Shown here: positions 15,337 through 23,963 of the stretch, one piece after another
Position numbering within the stretch: the stretch's first letter is position 1
Layout: each line of letters begins with the position of its first letter
NCBI GenBank assembly: GCA_002292285.1
Contig: DBBP01000027.1
Location: forward strand, 171,300-235,299
Direction: 5' to 3'
DNA: 64,000 nucleotides
Origin: Proteobacteria bacterium UBA981
Lineage (GTDB): Bacteria > Pseudomonadota > Gammaproteobacteria > Ga0077536
Translations under genes and position numbers: made by a program
The notes under the pieces: generated by a model
What the model saw: only the letters and a program-made list of their open reading frames with translations
Database searches by the model: none
What the model was told of the DNA's origin: nothing

Positions 15337-17069
15337 CAGTTGAGTCGCTCGGTAAGGTCGACGACGCGCGTGACTTCGTCGAGAGAGGTTAGTCCGGCCG
15401 TCACGAGTTTAATCGCAACATCTGCCAACGTCTGAAAACCTTTCTTGCGTGCCACCTTGGAAAGTTCGTTCAAGGTGGCATTTTGCGCGATCAATTCATC
15501 GATCTCTCGATCAAAGCGCAGGACTTCGAGCAGTGCCGCGCGGCCTTCGTAACCCTGGTGCTGAGCGTGGCCGTGCTCTTCAGCAACGCGATAGATAGCA
15601 TCACCACGATAGGCCGGGTCGAGCCCGAGAATTCGCCGTTCCAAATCGCTCGGATCGTACGGTTCACGACAATCAACGCGTAGCTTGCGGACCAGACGCT
15701 GGGCCAGAATTCCAATAATGTTGCCGGCCATGATGTCGGAGTTGATGCCCATATCCGATAGACGCGGAATCGCCGCAAGCGATGAATTGGTATGCAGGGT
15801 GGAAAACACCTGGTGACCTGTCATAGCCGCACGAAACGCCATCGCCGCGGTGTCTTCGTCGCGAATCTCACCGATCAGAATAATGTCGGGATCCTGACGC
15901 AACAGAGCCCTGACACCGCCGGCGAAGTCGAGTCGCGAAGCCTCGTTAATCGACGTTTGGCGGATCATCCCCATCGGATACTCAACCGGATCCTCGAGCG
16001 TCATGATGTTGACCGATTCGGTGTTGAGATGGTTGAGCAGACTGTACAGGGTGGTTGTCTTACCGCTGCCAGTCGGCCCGGTCACGAGTAGTAGACCTTC
16101 CGGGCGCGCGACCATCAGCTTGAGGGTCATGAGGGTGTCCGGCTCCGGACAAACGGCCTCAATCGGCACGATGCCCTTTTGGCGGTCGAGCACGCGCAGG
16201 ACGATATTCTCGCCGTGTACAGTGGGAATAGTTGAGACACGAAAATCAATCTGGCGCCCGGAAAGCGTGAGCGTGATGCGGCCGTCCTGGGGTGCGCGCG
16301 TCTCGGCGATGTCCATGCCCGACATGACCTTCACTCGGACCGCAATCGCTGACCAGTAATTTTTGTGCAGGGACCGAATCTGGCGCAGCACACCGTCGAT
16401 ACGGTAGCGAAAGCGCAGGAAGCCTTCTTCAGGCTCGAAATGAATGTCCGAAGCATTACGCTTTACAGCATCGGCGAGTAGAGCATTCACGAGCCGAACC
16501 ACTGGTTGGCTATATTCGGCGCTTTCCGAATCGAGGCTTTCATAGTCGATTTCGCCGGTTTCGATTTCACTCAGGATGCCGTCGACAGAAAGTTCGAAGC
16601 CGTAGAACTGATCAATCGCCTTTTCAATCTCGGCCTCACCCGCCATCAGCGGCTGCAGTTCGACGTCGCCACCGACTAACGCCGCGATCTGGTCAAGCGC
16701 AACAACGTTAAACGTATCGGCCATCGCCAGGGTCAAATGGTTACTGTTAGCGTCGTAGGTGAGCGGTAAGATTCGAAAGCGGCGCGCCATATCTTTTGGG
16801 ATCAGGCGAATAGCTTCTGAGTCGACAACAACGCGACTGAGCTGGGCTTTTTGCTGACCGAGCGCGCCACCAAGAACATCAAGGATGATGGCTTCGGTTG
16901 CGAAACCCAGCCGAACCAGGATTTTGCCGAGGTGATCGCGGTTCTTGCGCTGCTCGGTTAGCGCGATGCGAATCTGGTCGGAGCTGACAACGCCTTTTTG
17001 CACCAGCAACTCGCCGATGCGTAGCGAACGTTTCGGCGCGTTAACAAGCTCTGCTTGGACGGCCACCAC
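15336..17069 (-). CDS. mshE: Pilus assembly ATPase MshE with MshEN c-di-GMP domain
   Basis: The 577-residue protein is a GspE/PilB-type hexameric ATPase that drives pilin insertion. Walker A GPTGSGKTTT is at about residues 331-340, the Asp box and Walker B (DPDIILIGEIRDED) at 393-406, and the His box (TGHQVFSTLHTN) near 418-429. The N-terminal MshEN region (residues 17-40, starting RIGELLVQKG and ending ALTEQ, with a second copy at about 47-70 starting HLGKILVRLG) fits the known c-di-GMP motif with Ile for Leu at the second position. The GTG start overlaps the mshN stop by 1 bp. Intact. Confidence 0.9.
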   Translation of the reverse strand: MVAVQAELVNAPKRSLRIGELLVQKGVVSSDQIRIALTEQRKNRDHLGKILVRLGFATEAIILDVLGGALGQQKAQLSRVVVDSEAIRLIPKDMARRFRILPLTYDANSNHLTLAMADTFNVVALDQIAALVGGDVELQPLMAGEAEIEKAIDQFYGFELSVDGILSEIETGEIDYESLDSESAEYSQPVVRLVNALLADAVKRNASDIHFEPEEGFLRFRYRIDGVLRQIRSLHKNYWSAIAVRVKVMSGMDIAETRAPQDGRITLTLSGRQIDFRVSTIPTVHGENIVLRVLDRQKGIVPIEAVCPEPDTLMTLKLMVARPEGLLLVTGPTGSGKTTTLYSLLNHLNTESVNIMTLEDPVEYPMGMIRQTSINEASRLDFAGGVRALLRQDPDIILIGEIRDEDTAAMAFRAAMTGHQVFSTLHTNSSLAAIPRLSDMGINSDIMAGNIIGILAQRLVRKLRVDCREPYDPSDLERRILGLDPAYRGDAIYRVAEEHGHAQHQGYEGRAALLEVLRFDREIDELIAQNATLNELSKVARKKGFQTLADVAIKLVTAGLTSLDEVTRVVDLTERLN

Positions 17070-18361
17070 TAACGGGCTTCTGGCGCAGATGAAAGCGTGC
17101 TGATGCGTTCAAGAACGCTGTCGGTAGCGAAGTTGCCACTCCGCATTTCGGCCAGCGTGACGCTTTTACGATAGTGCGTCAGAGCGGCCTGTGTCTTGCC
17201 CAGATGATCGAGGCTGACGGCCAGATTAAACGCGTAGTCGGCGCTTGTCGGATCGAGCCGCGCGGCGTCGAAATAAGCTTGCTGGGCGTCGCCCCAGCGA
17301 CGCTGGAGAGCATACCAATTGCCGAGTGCGAAGCGCAGGTAAGGAGAATCCTGGTGGCGGTCGATTAGCATGCGCAGGCGTGCGGCGCCGGCATTGTCCT
17401 TGCCGCCACTCATGCCAAGCAGGCTCGCAGTTGCGACAGCATCACGTGGATTCTGTTTGAGCACAGCAGCGTAATGTCGATACGCGGTTTCGTCATCGCC
17501 CCGCGCGAGTGCCGCTGCGCCGAGGCCAAGGTGCGCATCGCGTCCGTTCGGATCACTCGCTAGCGCCGCTTCGTAGTGTGTTTCTGCAGTCGCGAAATCA
17601 CCCGCAGTAAACGCAGCGTACGCGTCCTCCACATCGCTATCGACGGCGGCAGGTTTTCGCGTCCTGGCAATTGTCAGCTGACCGACGCCGACGCCGTACA
17701 GACTCTCCTGCGCGGACGCTACGGACGGATTTGGCGCCGCTTGAGGTACTGGGCGCGCAACATCGACGTTTGGCCTGGCAGCGGGCGGTGCCGCATCCGG
17801 CACCTCGAGTTCGACTCGTGGTGCGAGGGGTTCTGCTCCCGCAGTCGCGAGCGTGGGCGACGGCTCTGGCACGGGTAGCGGTGCGAAAGGAAATTCAGCG
17901 TCGGGTCCGTCAGTTGTATTGGTAGGCAGCTCAGCGGCCGTTTGTTTGGCGGCGATCGCCGACGGCGAATAAGTCTCGACTCGAACCAACTCTGGGCTCG
18001 CCTCGGGTACGGCCGGCTCGATCGGCACCACGGGCAATTCACGCACGGGCGCACGCTCGACGCCTTCGGCGACGGATGGTGGTGGTACGTAGCGCGGGGC
18101 TGGATTTTGCTGTGCGTAAAACAGACCCACCACGCCAATAGAGAGAACGATGACGATGGCGACCACTGTCGCAATGATAAGTACGCGTTTAGAGCGGGGG
18201 CGTTCGCCGGCGGCAAACACCGTCTGGGCGCTCACCACAGTATGCGCGGCAACGTCCTCAAGCGTCATGTCCGCGCTCGCCGAGCGGCGTGGCATTTCTA
18301 CCGATTGCGACTGATCGAAATACGCACTCAGGTCGTTCTCAACGGCACGGGTCGAAGGCAT
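17069..18361 (-). CDS. mshN: MshN TPR protein, C-terminal frame of a frameshifted gene
   Basis: The 430-residue frame has a membrane helix (RVLIIATVVAIVIVLSIGVVGLFYA broken around residues 59-83), a Pro/Ala/Glu-rich linker of about 130 residues, and TPR repeats from about residue 245 to the end. MshN proteins normally begin with a MSLLMDAL..AE helix, which here is encoded in another frame at 18828. The frames separate at a run of seven G on the coding strand (18387-18393). One more G, or two fewer, would make a single protein of about 580 residues. The internal ATG at 18361 has no convincing ribosome binding site. Confidence 0.7.
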   Translation of the reverse strand: MPSTRAVENDLSAYFDQSQSVEMPRRSASADMTLEDVAAHTVVSAQTVFAAGERPRSKRVLIIATVVAIVIVLSIGVVGLFYAQQNPAPRYVPPPSVAEGVERAPVRELPVVPIEPAVPEASPELVRVETYSPSAIAAKQTAAELPTNTTDGPDAEFPFAPLPVPEPSPTLATAGAEPLAPRVELEVPDAAPPAARPNVDVARPVPQAAPNPSVASAQESLYGVGVGQLTIARTRKPAAVDSDVEDAYAAFTAGDFATAETHYEAALASDPNGRDAHLGLGAAALARGDDETAYRHYAAVLKQNPRDAVATASLLGMSGGKDNAGAARLRMLIDRHQDSPYLRFALGNWYALQRRWGDAQQAYFDAARLDPTSADYAFNLAVSLDHLGKTQAALTHYRKSVTLAEMRSGNFATDSVLERISTLSSAPEAR

Positions 18362-18828
18362 AGTCGAAGTCTGATCGGCACGGCCACCCCCCCGACCGTT
18401 GTACCACCCGTCGCGTCATTCGACACGTCGGCGGTTTCTGTGTAGGTGTCGTCGTGATCCAGAGCCGCACCATCCATCGGCTCGAGTTCGAGGTTGTCCT
18501 GCAGCGTTAAGGCCTGACTAACATCGTCATCAAGGGTGAATGCGCGACTGTCATCGCCATCGTCTTCGACTTTGGTATTGAGGGCACTGGCAACCGCAGT
18601 AGCATCGTGCTCGGCGGTTTCGCTCGCCCGCTCAAGTTCGGCCGGCTCGATTTGCATCGTGACATCTTCGGGACCGGCGAAAGGCGACTCGACGGTCTGC
18701 GCGGCCATCGCCGTAACGTCCATAGCGTCATCGGCTGTCAGTGTCGATTCGGCCTCAGTTGCCCCACTTTTCTGCTGCTGTTTCTTTTCCTGCTCTGCGC
18801 GGCGCAGGGCATCCATTAGCAGGCTCAT
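18328..18828 (-). CDS. mshN: MshN N-terminal frame (frameshifted at a G7 tract)
   Basis: The frame begins MSLLMDALRRAEQEKKQQQ, the hallmark start of MshN-type TPR proteins, followed by an acidic low-complexity region. After residue ~147 it leaves the natural sequence at the G7 run and ends in 18 unrelated residues. Restoring one G gives the continuation GRADQTSTMPSTRAVEND, leading into the frame ending at 17069. As it stands the product would lack its membrane helix and TPR domain. Confidence 0.65.
   Translation of the reverse strand: MSLLMDALRRAEQEKKQQQKSGATEAESTLTADDAMDVTAMAAQTVESPFAGPEDVTMQIEPAELERASETAEHDATAVASALNTKVEDDGDDSRAFTLDDDVSQALTLQDNLELEPMDGAALDHDDTYTETADVSNDATGGTTVGGVAVPIRLRLCLRPVPLRTT
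18387..18393. repeat. Seven-base C (coding-strand G) mononucleotide tract
   Basis: The C7 run lies exactly where the two mshN reading frames part. Slippage by +1 or -2 restores a full-length gene. It is either a phase-variation tract or a homopolymer error in the assembly. Confidence 0.6.
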
Positions 18829-18853
18829 GTGTGCAGGTCTCGCATGTGTTCCG

Positions 18854-19949
18854 TCACAGACCTGCGGGACGATGAGCGTTTCGGCCGAGATATTCCCGAT
18901 AGGATCTCAGATCAGAGTTCAGACTGGGTTCGCGAACAACCACCGGTCGCAGAAAAATCACCAACTCGGTCTTGCGGCTGATAAATTCTGCCGTTACTGA
19001 CGAAATCGCGTTATCGATAACGCCGTCCGTAATTTGACCGAGCAGGTTTTGATCGACTGTGAAACCGGTTTCGCCGTTTTGCAGAAACAATGTCCAATCG
19101 ACCCCGGCCTGATATTGATCATTAAGAGAGACTTCAACGATGGTCGCTTCAATCAATACCTGGCGGCGCGCATTGACCAGAACATGGTCGACAAATTCTT
19201 CAATCATTTCGTGCTGCGCACTATTCGCTTTGACGGTCAGCAAGCCGGCCTCGGCGTTGACGATAACCTTCTCGGAAATATCACCGTCTTTCTGCTCGAC
19301 CTCCGCCCAGCATCGCTAAAATATTTTCGTTGAGCGTTTCCCAGAAACGGTTGTAGGTGCGCGATTCAAGCCGGGTTGAGGAGGTGTTGTCGCCAGCTCC
19401 ACCGCCGCCGCCACTACCGCCACCGCCGCCAGAATCATCAACTGAACCACCGCCAGTGGTTGCGACGCGCGTCGCAACGTTCACAGTGGTGTCGACCTCA
19501 CGCGAGAGATTGACATAACCCACGTCGTAGGTTCGATAGAAAGGCGCGTCTGGGGTTATAACGACCGTGTCGCCAGTGAATTCGTAGCGCAAATCAACCT
19601 GTCGCGCGATCCGATTAAGAATCTGCGGCAGCGTCTGGTCAATCGCGTTCAGCGTGACCCGCCCCACAACATCACCGCCTATGTCGATGTTCAGTTCGGC
19701 ATCACGCGCCAAAGCGAACAACAATTCGCGTACAGGTACGTCATTCACCACAACGGTGTAGTGCTCGCTTTCGGGGATCGGTTCGGGGGTCGGCACGAAG
19801 GGTGCCTGTTGGACCACGTCGGGGATATTCGGCGCCACATCCGCCGCCTCAGTCAGGTGACCACTACCGACTTCCGGTAGCGGCGGTCGCATTTGTGCGC
19901 AGCCAGCTGTGAGCCCCAGGAGCACGCAAATCACAATTCTGAATTTCAT
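18854..19949 (-). pseudogene. mshL: Degenerate MshL secretin gene
   Basis: The gene starts at 19949 with a lipoprotein signal (LLGLTAGC) and encodes an STN/N-domain region (ELLFALARDAELNIDIGG) and a Gly-rich linker. It then hits a frameshift near 19295-19305, where frame one ends ...LGGGRAERR and the next frame continues EVEQKDGDISEKVIVNAEAG. After the motif RQVLIEATIVEVSLNDQYQA the roughly 180-190 residues that form the secretin beta-barrel are missing, and the sequence jumps to the C-terminal RKTELVIFLRPVVV. Total coding potential is about 365 residues against roughly 550 for MshL. The product could not form the outer-membrane channel. Confidence 0.75.
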
Positions 19950-20098
19950 TACATCTCGCCCGCGCAATTTACCGAGTCCTTTGACGATGCAAGATAACAC
20001 ATGATAATAATTATGCAACTATCTAATATCAAAAGAAATATTTGGTTATATACCGTCCCCGCAATGAGTTCTTTCTGGTCCCCAATCACGCTCTCTTA

Positions 20099-21277
20099 TC
20101 AGTCCCCGGGTGATGCCTGCCGCAGACTCGCTGACGGCTCCAGGCGGGGCAGCAAATGGGCGCTGGTCACCAGCCCGCTGCGCGGTGATATTTCCGGCAG
20201 GCGTGGCTGATTATCAACCAATTCGGGCACGATTAAAGCTGTGGAGCGAGAATCTGCGCCGGGTTCCCGAATTTCGCCACCCGGGCTGTCAATCGTAATC
20301 TTAGCCGCGCCGGGTCGCATCGATTGCGTTTGGACATCCGCCGACGGGGATAGCGGGACGATTTCCCGATTGTTCATCAGGGTGACCGCTGCCATCCCTG
20401 CGCCAAATAGCGCTAGTGCAGCGACAGCCAGCACCCATCGGCGCCCGCCATGAGCGCTTTTGATGAGACTCTGGAATTCACTGTCGCGCGCGGCCATACG
20501 CATATGAGCCGGTTTTACCGTCGCTTCGTTGGCGGCGAATGCGGCCAGCAAGGCCTTGTCTGAAAGTACGTTAATGCGCCGCAACAGGCCTTCTGAAACG
20601 CGTTCGAGTTCGCGAATAGCGGGCGGACTGAACAAGGTGTTACCGCGATATCCGCTGGCGCGGACCCGGGCATTGACGTATTCACGCACCTGCTCCCGGT
20701 CAAACGGCGCAAGGTCGAAGCTGTGTGAGATTCGCTCGCGTAGTTGGCGAATCTCGTGAAGTTTAAGCTTCTCATCGAGCTCCGGTTGTCCGAATAAGAC
20801 GATCTGCAGCAGTTTCTCGCTGGTGGTTTCGAGGTTACTCAGCATCCGAATCTCTTCCAGAGAATCGAGCGGCATGCCCTGCGCTTCTTCAACAAAGATA
20901 ATGACGCGACGATTATTCGCATGGCGGTCGAGCAGACACGCCTGCAGCTCGTTGAGAACTTTGAGCTTCGGATCGGTTGCCGATACATTAAGTGCCAACT
21001 CGAATGCGATGGCATGCAATATTTCTGCGGCCGGCAGGCGCGGATTTGCGAGATAGACGATTTCGCAGTGCTCGGGCAATTCCTGCTCAAGCATGCGGCA
21101 AAGCATCGTTTTGCCGCTACCCACTTCGCCGACCACCTTGACGATGCCTTCTCCGCGAGCAATGGCGTAGACCAATGCTTCAAGTACGGCCCCGCGATTG
21201 CCTCCTGGGAAGAAAAATTCGGGATCAGGCGTAATCCGGAATGGCGGCTTGTTGAAACCGAAGTGCTGCTCGTACAT
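20099..21277 (-). CDS. mshM: MshM/ExeA-type AAA ATPase
   Basis: The 392-residue protein begins MYEQHFGFNKPPFRITPDP, the typical ExeA/MshM/GspA start. It has Walker A GEVGSGKT near residue 45 and Walker B VIIFVEEAQ near 125, a C-terminal AAA lid, and a membrane helix at about residues 284-303 (VLAVAALALFGAGMAAVTLM) followed by a Pro-rich periplasmic tail. In Aeromonas the ExeA relative helps insert the secretin in the outer membrane; that partner is broken here. It lies between the regulator gene (2-bp gap) and mshL. Intact. Confidence 0.85.
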   Translation of the reverse strand: MYEQHFGFNKPPFRITPDPEFFFPGGNRGAVLEALVYAIARGEGIVKVVGEVGSGKTMLCRMLEQELPEHCEIVYLANPRLPAAEILHAIAFELALNVSATDPKLKVLNELQACLLDRHANNRRVIIFVEEAQGMPLDSLEEIRMLSNLETTSEKLLQIVLFGQPELDEKLKLHEIRQLRERISHSFDLAPFDREQVREYVNARVRASGYRGNTLFSPPAIRELERVSEGLLRRINVLSDKALLAAFAANEATVKPAHMRMAARDSEFQSLIKSAHGGRRWVLAVAALALFGAGMAAVTLMNNREIVPLSPSADVQTQSMRPGAAKITIDSPGGEIREPGADSRSTALIVPELVDNQPRLPEISPRSGLVTSAHLLPRLEPSASLRQASPGD

Positions 21278-21279
21278 GG

Positions 21280-22713
21280 TCAGGCGTCTCCCGCCGACGC
21301 GTCGAGCCCGAGACGCGCCAGCCGACTATACAAAGTAGTTCGATTGATGCCGAGCAGGCGGGCTGCCTTACTGAGGTTACCCGAACCAAGTCGCAACGCA
21401 GTCTTGATGTAGGCACGCTCGATATCTTCGAGTTCCTCGTCGAGGCGGAAACCGTGTTCGGCCAATCGAGAGGCGACATCCGAAGCCGCGCCTGCGCCGT
21501 GCTCAATCGATCCGTCGAGCTGTTGATAATCCATTTCCAGCTCGGTACTGATTTGCGCCGCATCGACTTGCCCCGCCGGAAACTTGGCACCGAGACGAAT
21601 GACGATATTGCGCAATTCACGTACATTTCCCGGAAAGCTGTAAGCCGCCAGGGCCTGTTCTGCATCAGCGGTGAGAACGAATGGCACCATGGTGTCGGCA
21701 TACTGGGCCTGAAAGCGTTGCATCAGCACTTGCCAATCACCTTCGCGATCACGCAACGGTGGCACACTTAAGGTCAGCACGGTGAGCCGATGGAACAAAT
21801 CGGCGCGAAACACACCGTCGCGCACGCGTTCGCGCAGATCGCGGTTGGTCGCGGCGACAATGCGCGCGTGAGAACGACGCTTTTCGGTTTCCCCGAGGCG
21901 ATAGAACTCCCCATTTTCCAGAACCCGTAAGAATTTAGCCTGCAAATCCAGGGGCATCTCGCCAACTTCGTCGAGGAACAGCGTACCGTCACTGACTTCT
22001 TCGAAAAATCCGGTGCGATCTTTTTCCGCCCCGGTAAAAGCACCGCGGGCATGTCCGAATAATTGCGCTTCGAGCAACTCCGGGGTGAACGCAGCGCAAT
22101 TGATCGTCAACATCTTCTCGTCGCGTCGACTGCTAGTGGCATGTAAACGTTCAGCGACAAGCTCCTTGCCGCTGCCCGATTCGCCTTCTACCAGGACCGG
22201 GAAAGGCGTTTCGGCAAACTGCTCAATAAGGGAGCGCAAGGTCGCCATGGCCGGGCTGTCGCCAATAAGAATATCTTCAGCGACAGCCGAGGCCTGTTTG
22301 GCGGGCTGTTCCGCGTCCAGTAACAACAGCTGATGATTCAAACGACTTTGCAACAGTCCGGCGTCACAGGGCTTGGCCACGAAGTCGACCGCGCCCAGAG
22401 TCAGGGCATGCTGGATATTGCGGCATTCGCTTTGCCCGGACAGGATCAGCACTTTCATATTCGGATTGAAAGCGAACAACTCACCGATGAGCCGGAACCC
22501 TTCGTCGGGGGCGTGCGGCGTGGGTGGCAATCCCAAATCGATCAGCGCCAGTTTCGGTTGTTCGGGGGCCGCTCTTAAACAGGCATGGGCTGCGGATCGG
22601 CTCTCGGCGCTCAGCACTTCGAAGGTCTCGCTAAGGGCGAAACTCAACGATTCGACGATGAGTTCGTCGTCGTCAACCAGTAGCAGCAGTGGCCGATCTC
22701 CGTTATCAGCCAT
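21280..22713 (-). CDS. Sigma-54-dependent response regulator (NtrC family)
   Basis: The 477-residue protein has a receiver domain with acidic pocket Asp14-16, phospho-acceptor Asp59 and Lys114. It then has a sigma-54 AAA+ domain with Walker A GESGSGKE, the RNA-polymerase contact motif GAFTGA and Walker B GTLFLDEVGEM, and a C-terminal Fis-type helix-turn-helix (NLSKAARLLGINRTTLYSRL). It is the first gene of the pilus operon, followed by mshM 2 bp later. It is the obvious candidate to activate the sigma-54 promoter of the prepilin at 3147-3851; the histidine kinase at 7086-8801 is its likely partner. It resembles both PilR and PrsR regulators. Confidence 0.88.
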   Translation of the reverse strand: MADNGDRPLLLLVDDDELIVESLSFALSETFEVLSAESRSAAHACLRAAPEQPKLALIDLGLPPTPHAPDEGFRLIGELFAFNPNMKVLILSGQSECRNIQHALTLGAVDFVAKPCDAGLLQSRLNHQLLLLDAEQPAKQASAVAEDILIGDSPAMATLRSLIEQFAETPFPVLVEGESGSGKELVAERLHATSSRRDEKMLTINCAAFTPELLEAQLFGHARGAFTGAEKDRTGFFEEVSDGTLFLDEVGEMPLDLQAKFLRVLENGEFYRLGETEKRRSHARIVAATNRDLRERVRDGVFRADLFHRLTVLTLSVPPLRDREGDWQVLMQRFQAQYADTMVPFVLTADAEQALAAYSFPGNVRELRNIVIRLGAKFPAGQVDAAQISTELEMDYQQLDGSIEHGAGAASDVASRLAEHGFRLDEELEDIERAYIKTALRLGSGNLSKAARLLGINRTTLYSRLARLGLDASAGDA

Positions 22714-22722
22714 GCAATGTCC

Positions 22723-23580
22723 TCACTTCCCGGCCAAGCCGAGATTCGAACACACGGCGATGCAGGCTTGCGACTGATTCATTGAATAGAAATGAAACCC
22801 GGGCACAGGCGCATCCATCAACCGCTCGCAAAGCGCCGTAGTGACGTCAATCCCGAATGCCTGCAGAGACTCGCGATCGTCACCAAAATCCTGCAATCGC
22901 TTCAGCATCCAGCGCGGTATTTCTGCGCCGCACATATCTGAAAAGCGCTTGAGGTTGGTGTAGTTGGTAACCGGCATGATGCCAGCAATGATGGGGATGT
23001 CGATGCCGGCGGCACTGCAACTATCAACGAAACGAAAATACGCGTCCGGGTTATAGAAGTACTGGGTAATCGCGCTATCTGCGCCGGCATCGACTTTCTC
23101 TTTAAAGTGGTCGAGATCGGCCTGGGCTCCGGCGGCCTGTGGATGGACCTCCGGATAGGCAGCGACTTCAAGGTGGAACCTTGCGCCGTATTCACGGCGA
23201 ATAAACGCCACGAGTTCGCTCGCGAAGCGCAGTTCGCCGAGGCCGGTGGTGCCGGAAGGCATGTCTCCCCGCAAGGCGACCAGCCGCGTTATCCCGGCCA
23301 CGGAATAGCTCTCAAGAGTGGCGCGAATATCGTCCAGTGACGAGCCAACGCAGGACAAATGCGGTGCAGTGTCTACGCGGGTCTGGGTCTTAACGCTGAG
23401 CACCGTATCGAGCGTCAAATCACGCGTGCTCCCGCCCGCGCCGTAAGTCACTGAGAAAAATTCGGGCTTTAAGGCAGTCAGCTCACTGCAGGTGCTGGCC
23501 AATTTCGCCACCGCTTCCGGCGAGCGCGGCGGGAAAAACTCGAAACTCAAACTGGTCTGCGCCGACTCAGTCTCGTGCAT
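22723..23580 (-). CDS. metF: 5,10-methylenetetrahydrofolate reductase
   Basis: The 285-residue protein matches MetF in length and key segments: LSFEFFPPRSPEA at the start (catalytic Glu), SVTYGAGGSTRD, ALRGDMP for flavin binding, and a QYFYNPDAYFRF substrate region. It reduces methylene-THF to methyl-THF with a flavin cofactor for methionine synthesis. It ends 9 bp before the pilus regulator gene and could read into that operon. The divergent neighbour is tkt. Confidence 0.93.
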   Translation of the reverse strand: MHETESAQTSLSFEFFPPRSPEAVAKLASTCSELTALKPEFFSVTYGAGGSTRDLTLDTVLSVKTQTRVDTAPHLSCVGSSLDDIRATLESYSVAGITRLVALRGDMPSGTTGLGELRFASELVAFIRREYGARFHLEVAAYPEVHPQAAGAQADLDHFKEKVDAGADSAITQYFYNPDAYFRFVDSCSAAGIDIPIIAGIMPVTNYTNLKRFSDMCGAEIPRWMLKRLQDFGDDRESLQAFGIDVTTALCERLMDAPVPGFHFYSMNQSQACIAVCSNLGLAGK

Positions 23581-23963
23581 GTCAAAGAACCTTTCTTGAT
23601 GTTAAGGCGTTGCAACACTTCCCTAAGTAGTTGCTTGAAGAAATCGTCGCTGATTATCGCTGAGGCGCGCGCAAACACCTAACCGACGAGACCCGCATAA
23701 AGTTCACAAAGTGACGCCGTTGTGAGTTTTTTCGCGCCTGTTTAGCGGGTAGAATGGCGCCTCTTCCGGGCTTGAATTTTGCCTTTTCCGCGCTGCCGGA
23801 CTCCTCTGGCGTGGGCGTCGGACGGCCGCAATGAAGGCTTTCGCGGATGCTTGAACAGCAACATCCGACTCCGGGACCTTGTAACTCAGGCGAGTCTCCG
23901 CCCAGCAGCCAACCGGCTGGGGCAGCGGTGCCTCGCCAACGCCACCGATCGAGGTTGTCAGCG
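23581..23963. other. Intergenic region with long GC-rich tkt leader
   Basis: No gene is supported in these 383 bp. A possible -10 box TAGAAT lies at 23750-23755, with only a weak T-rich -35. Downstream is a roughly 200-nt leader with several possible stems, for example CAGCAGCC/GGCTGGGG around 23910-23930. It did not match any riboswitch consensus I know on either strand. The minus-strand part serves as the metF upstream region. Confidence 0.3.

Noticed and set aside
23847..23963. A 39-codon N-terminal extension of transketolase in the same frame
   Set aside because: The residues are Pro/Ser/Gln-rich and unlike transketolase, and a good ribosome binding site precedes the ATG at 23964.
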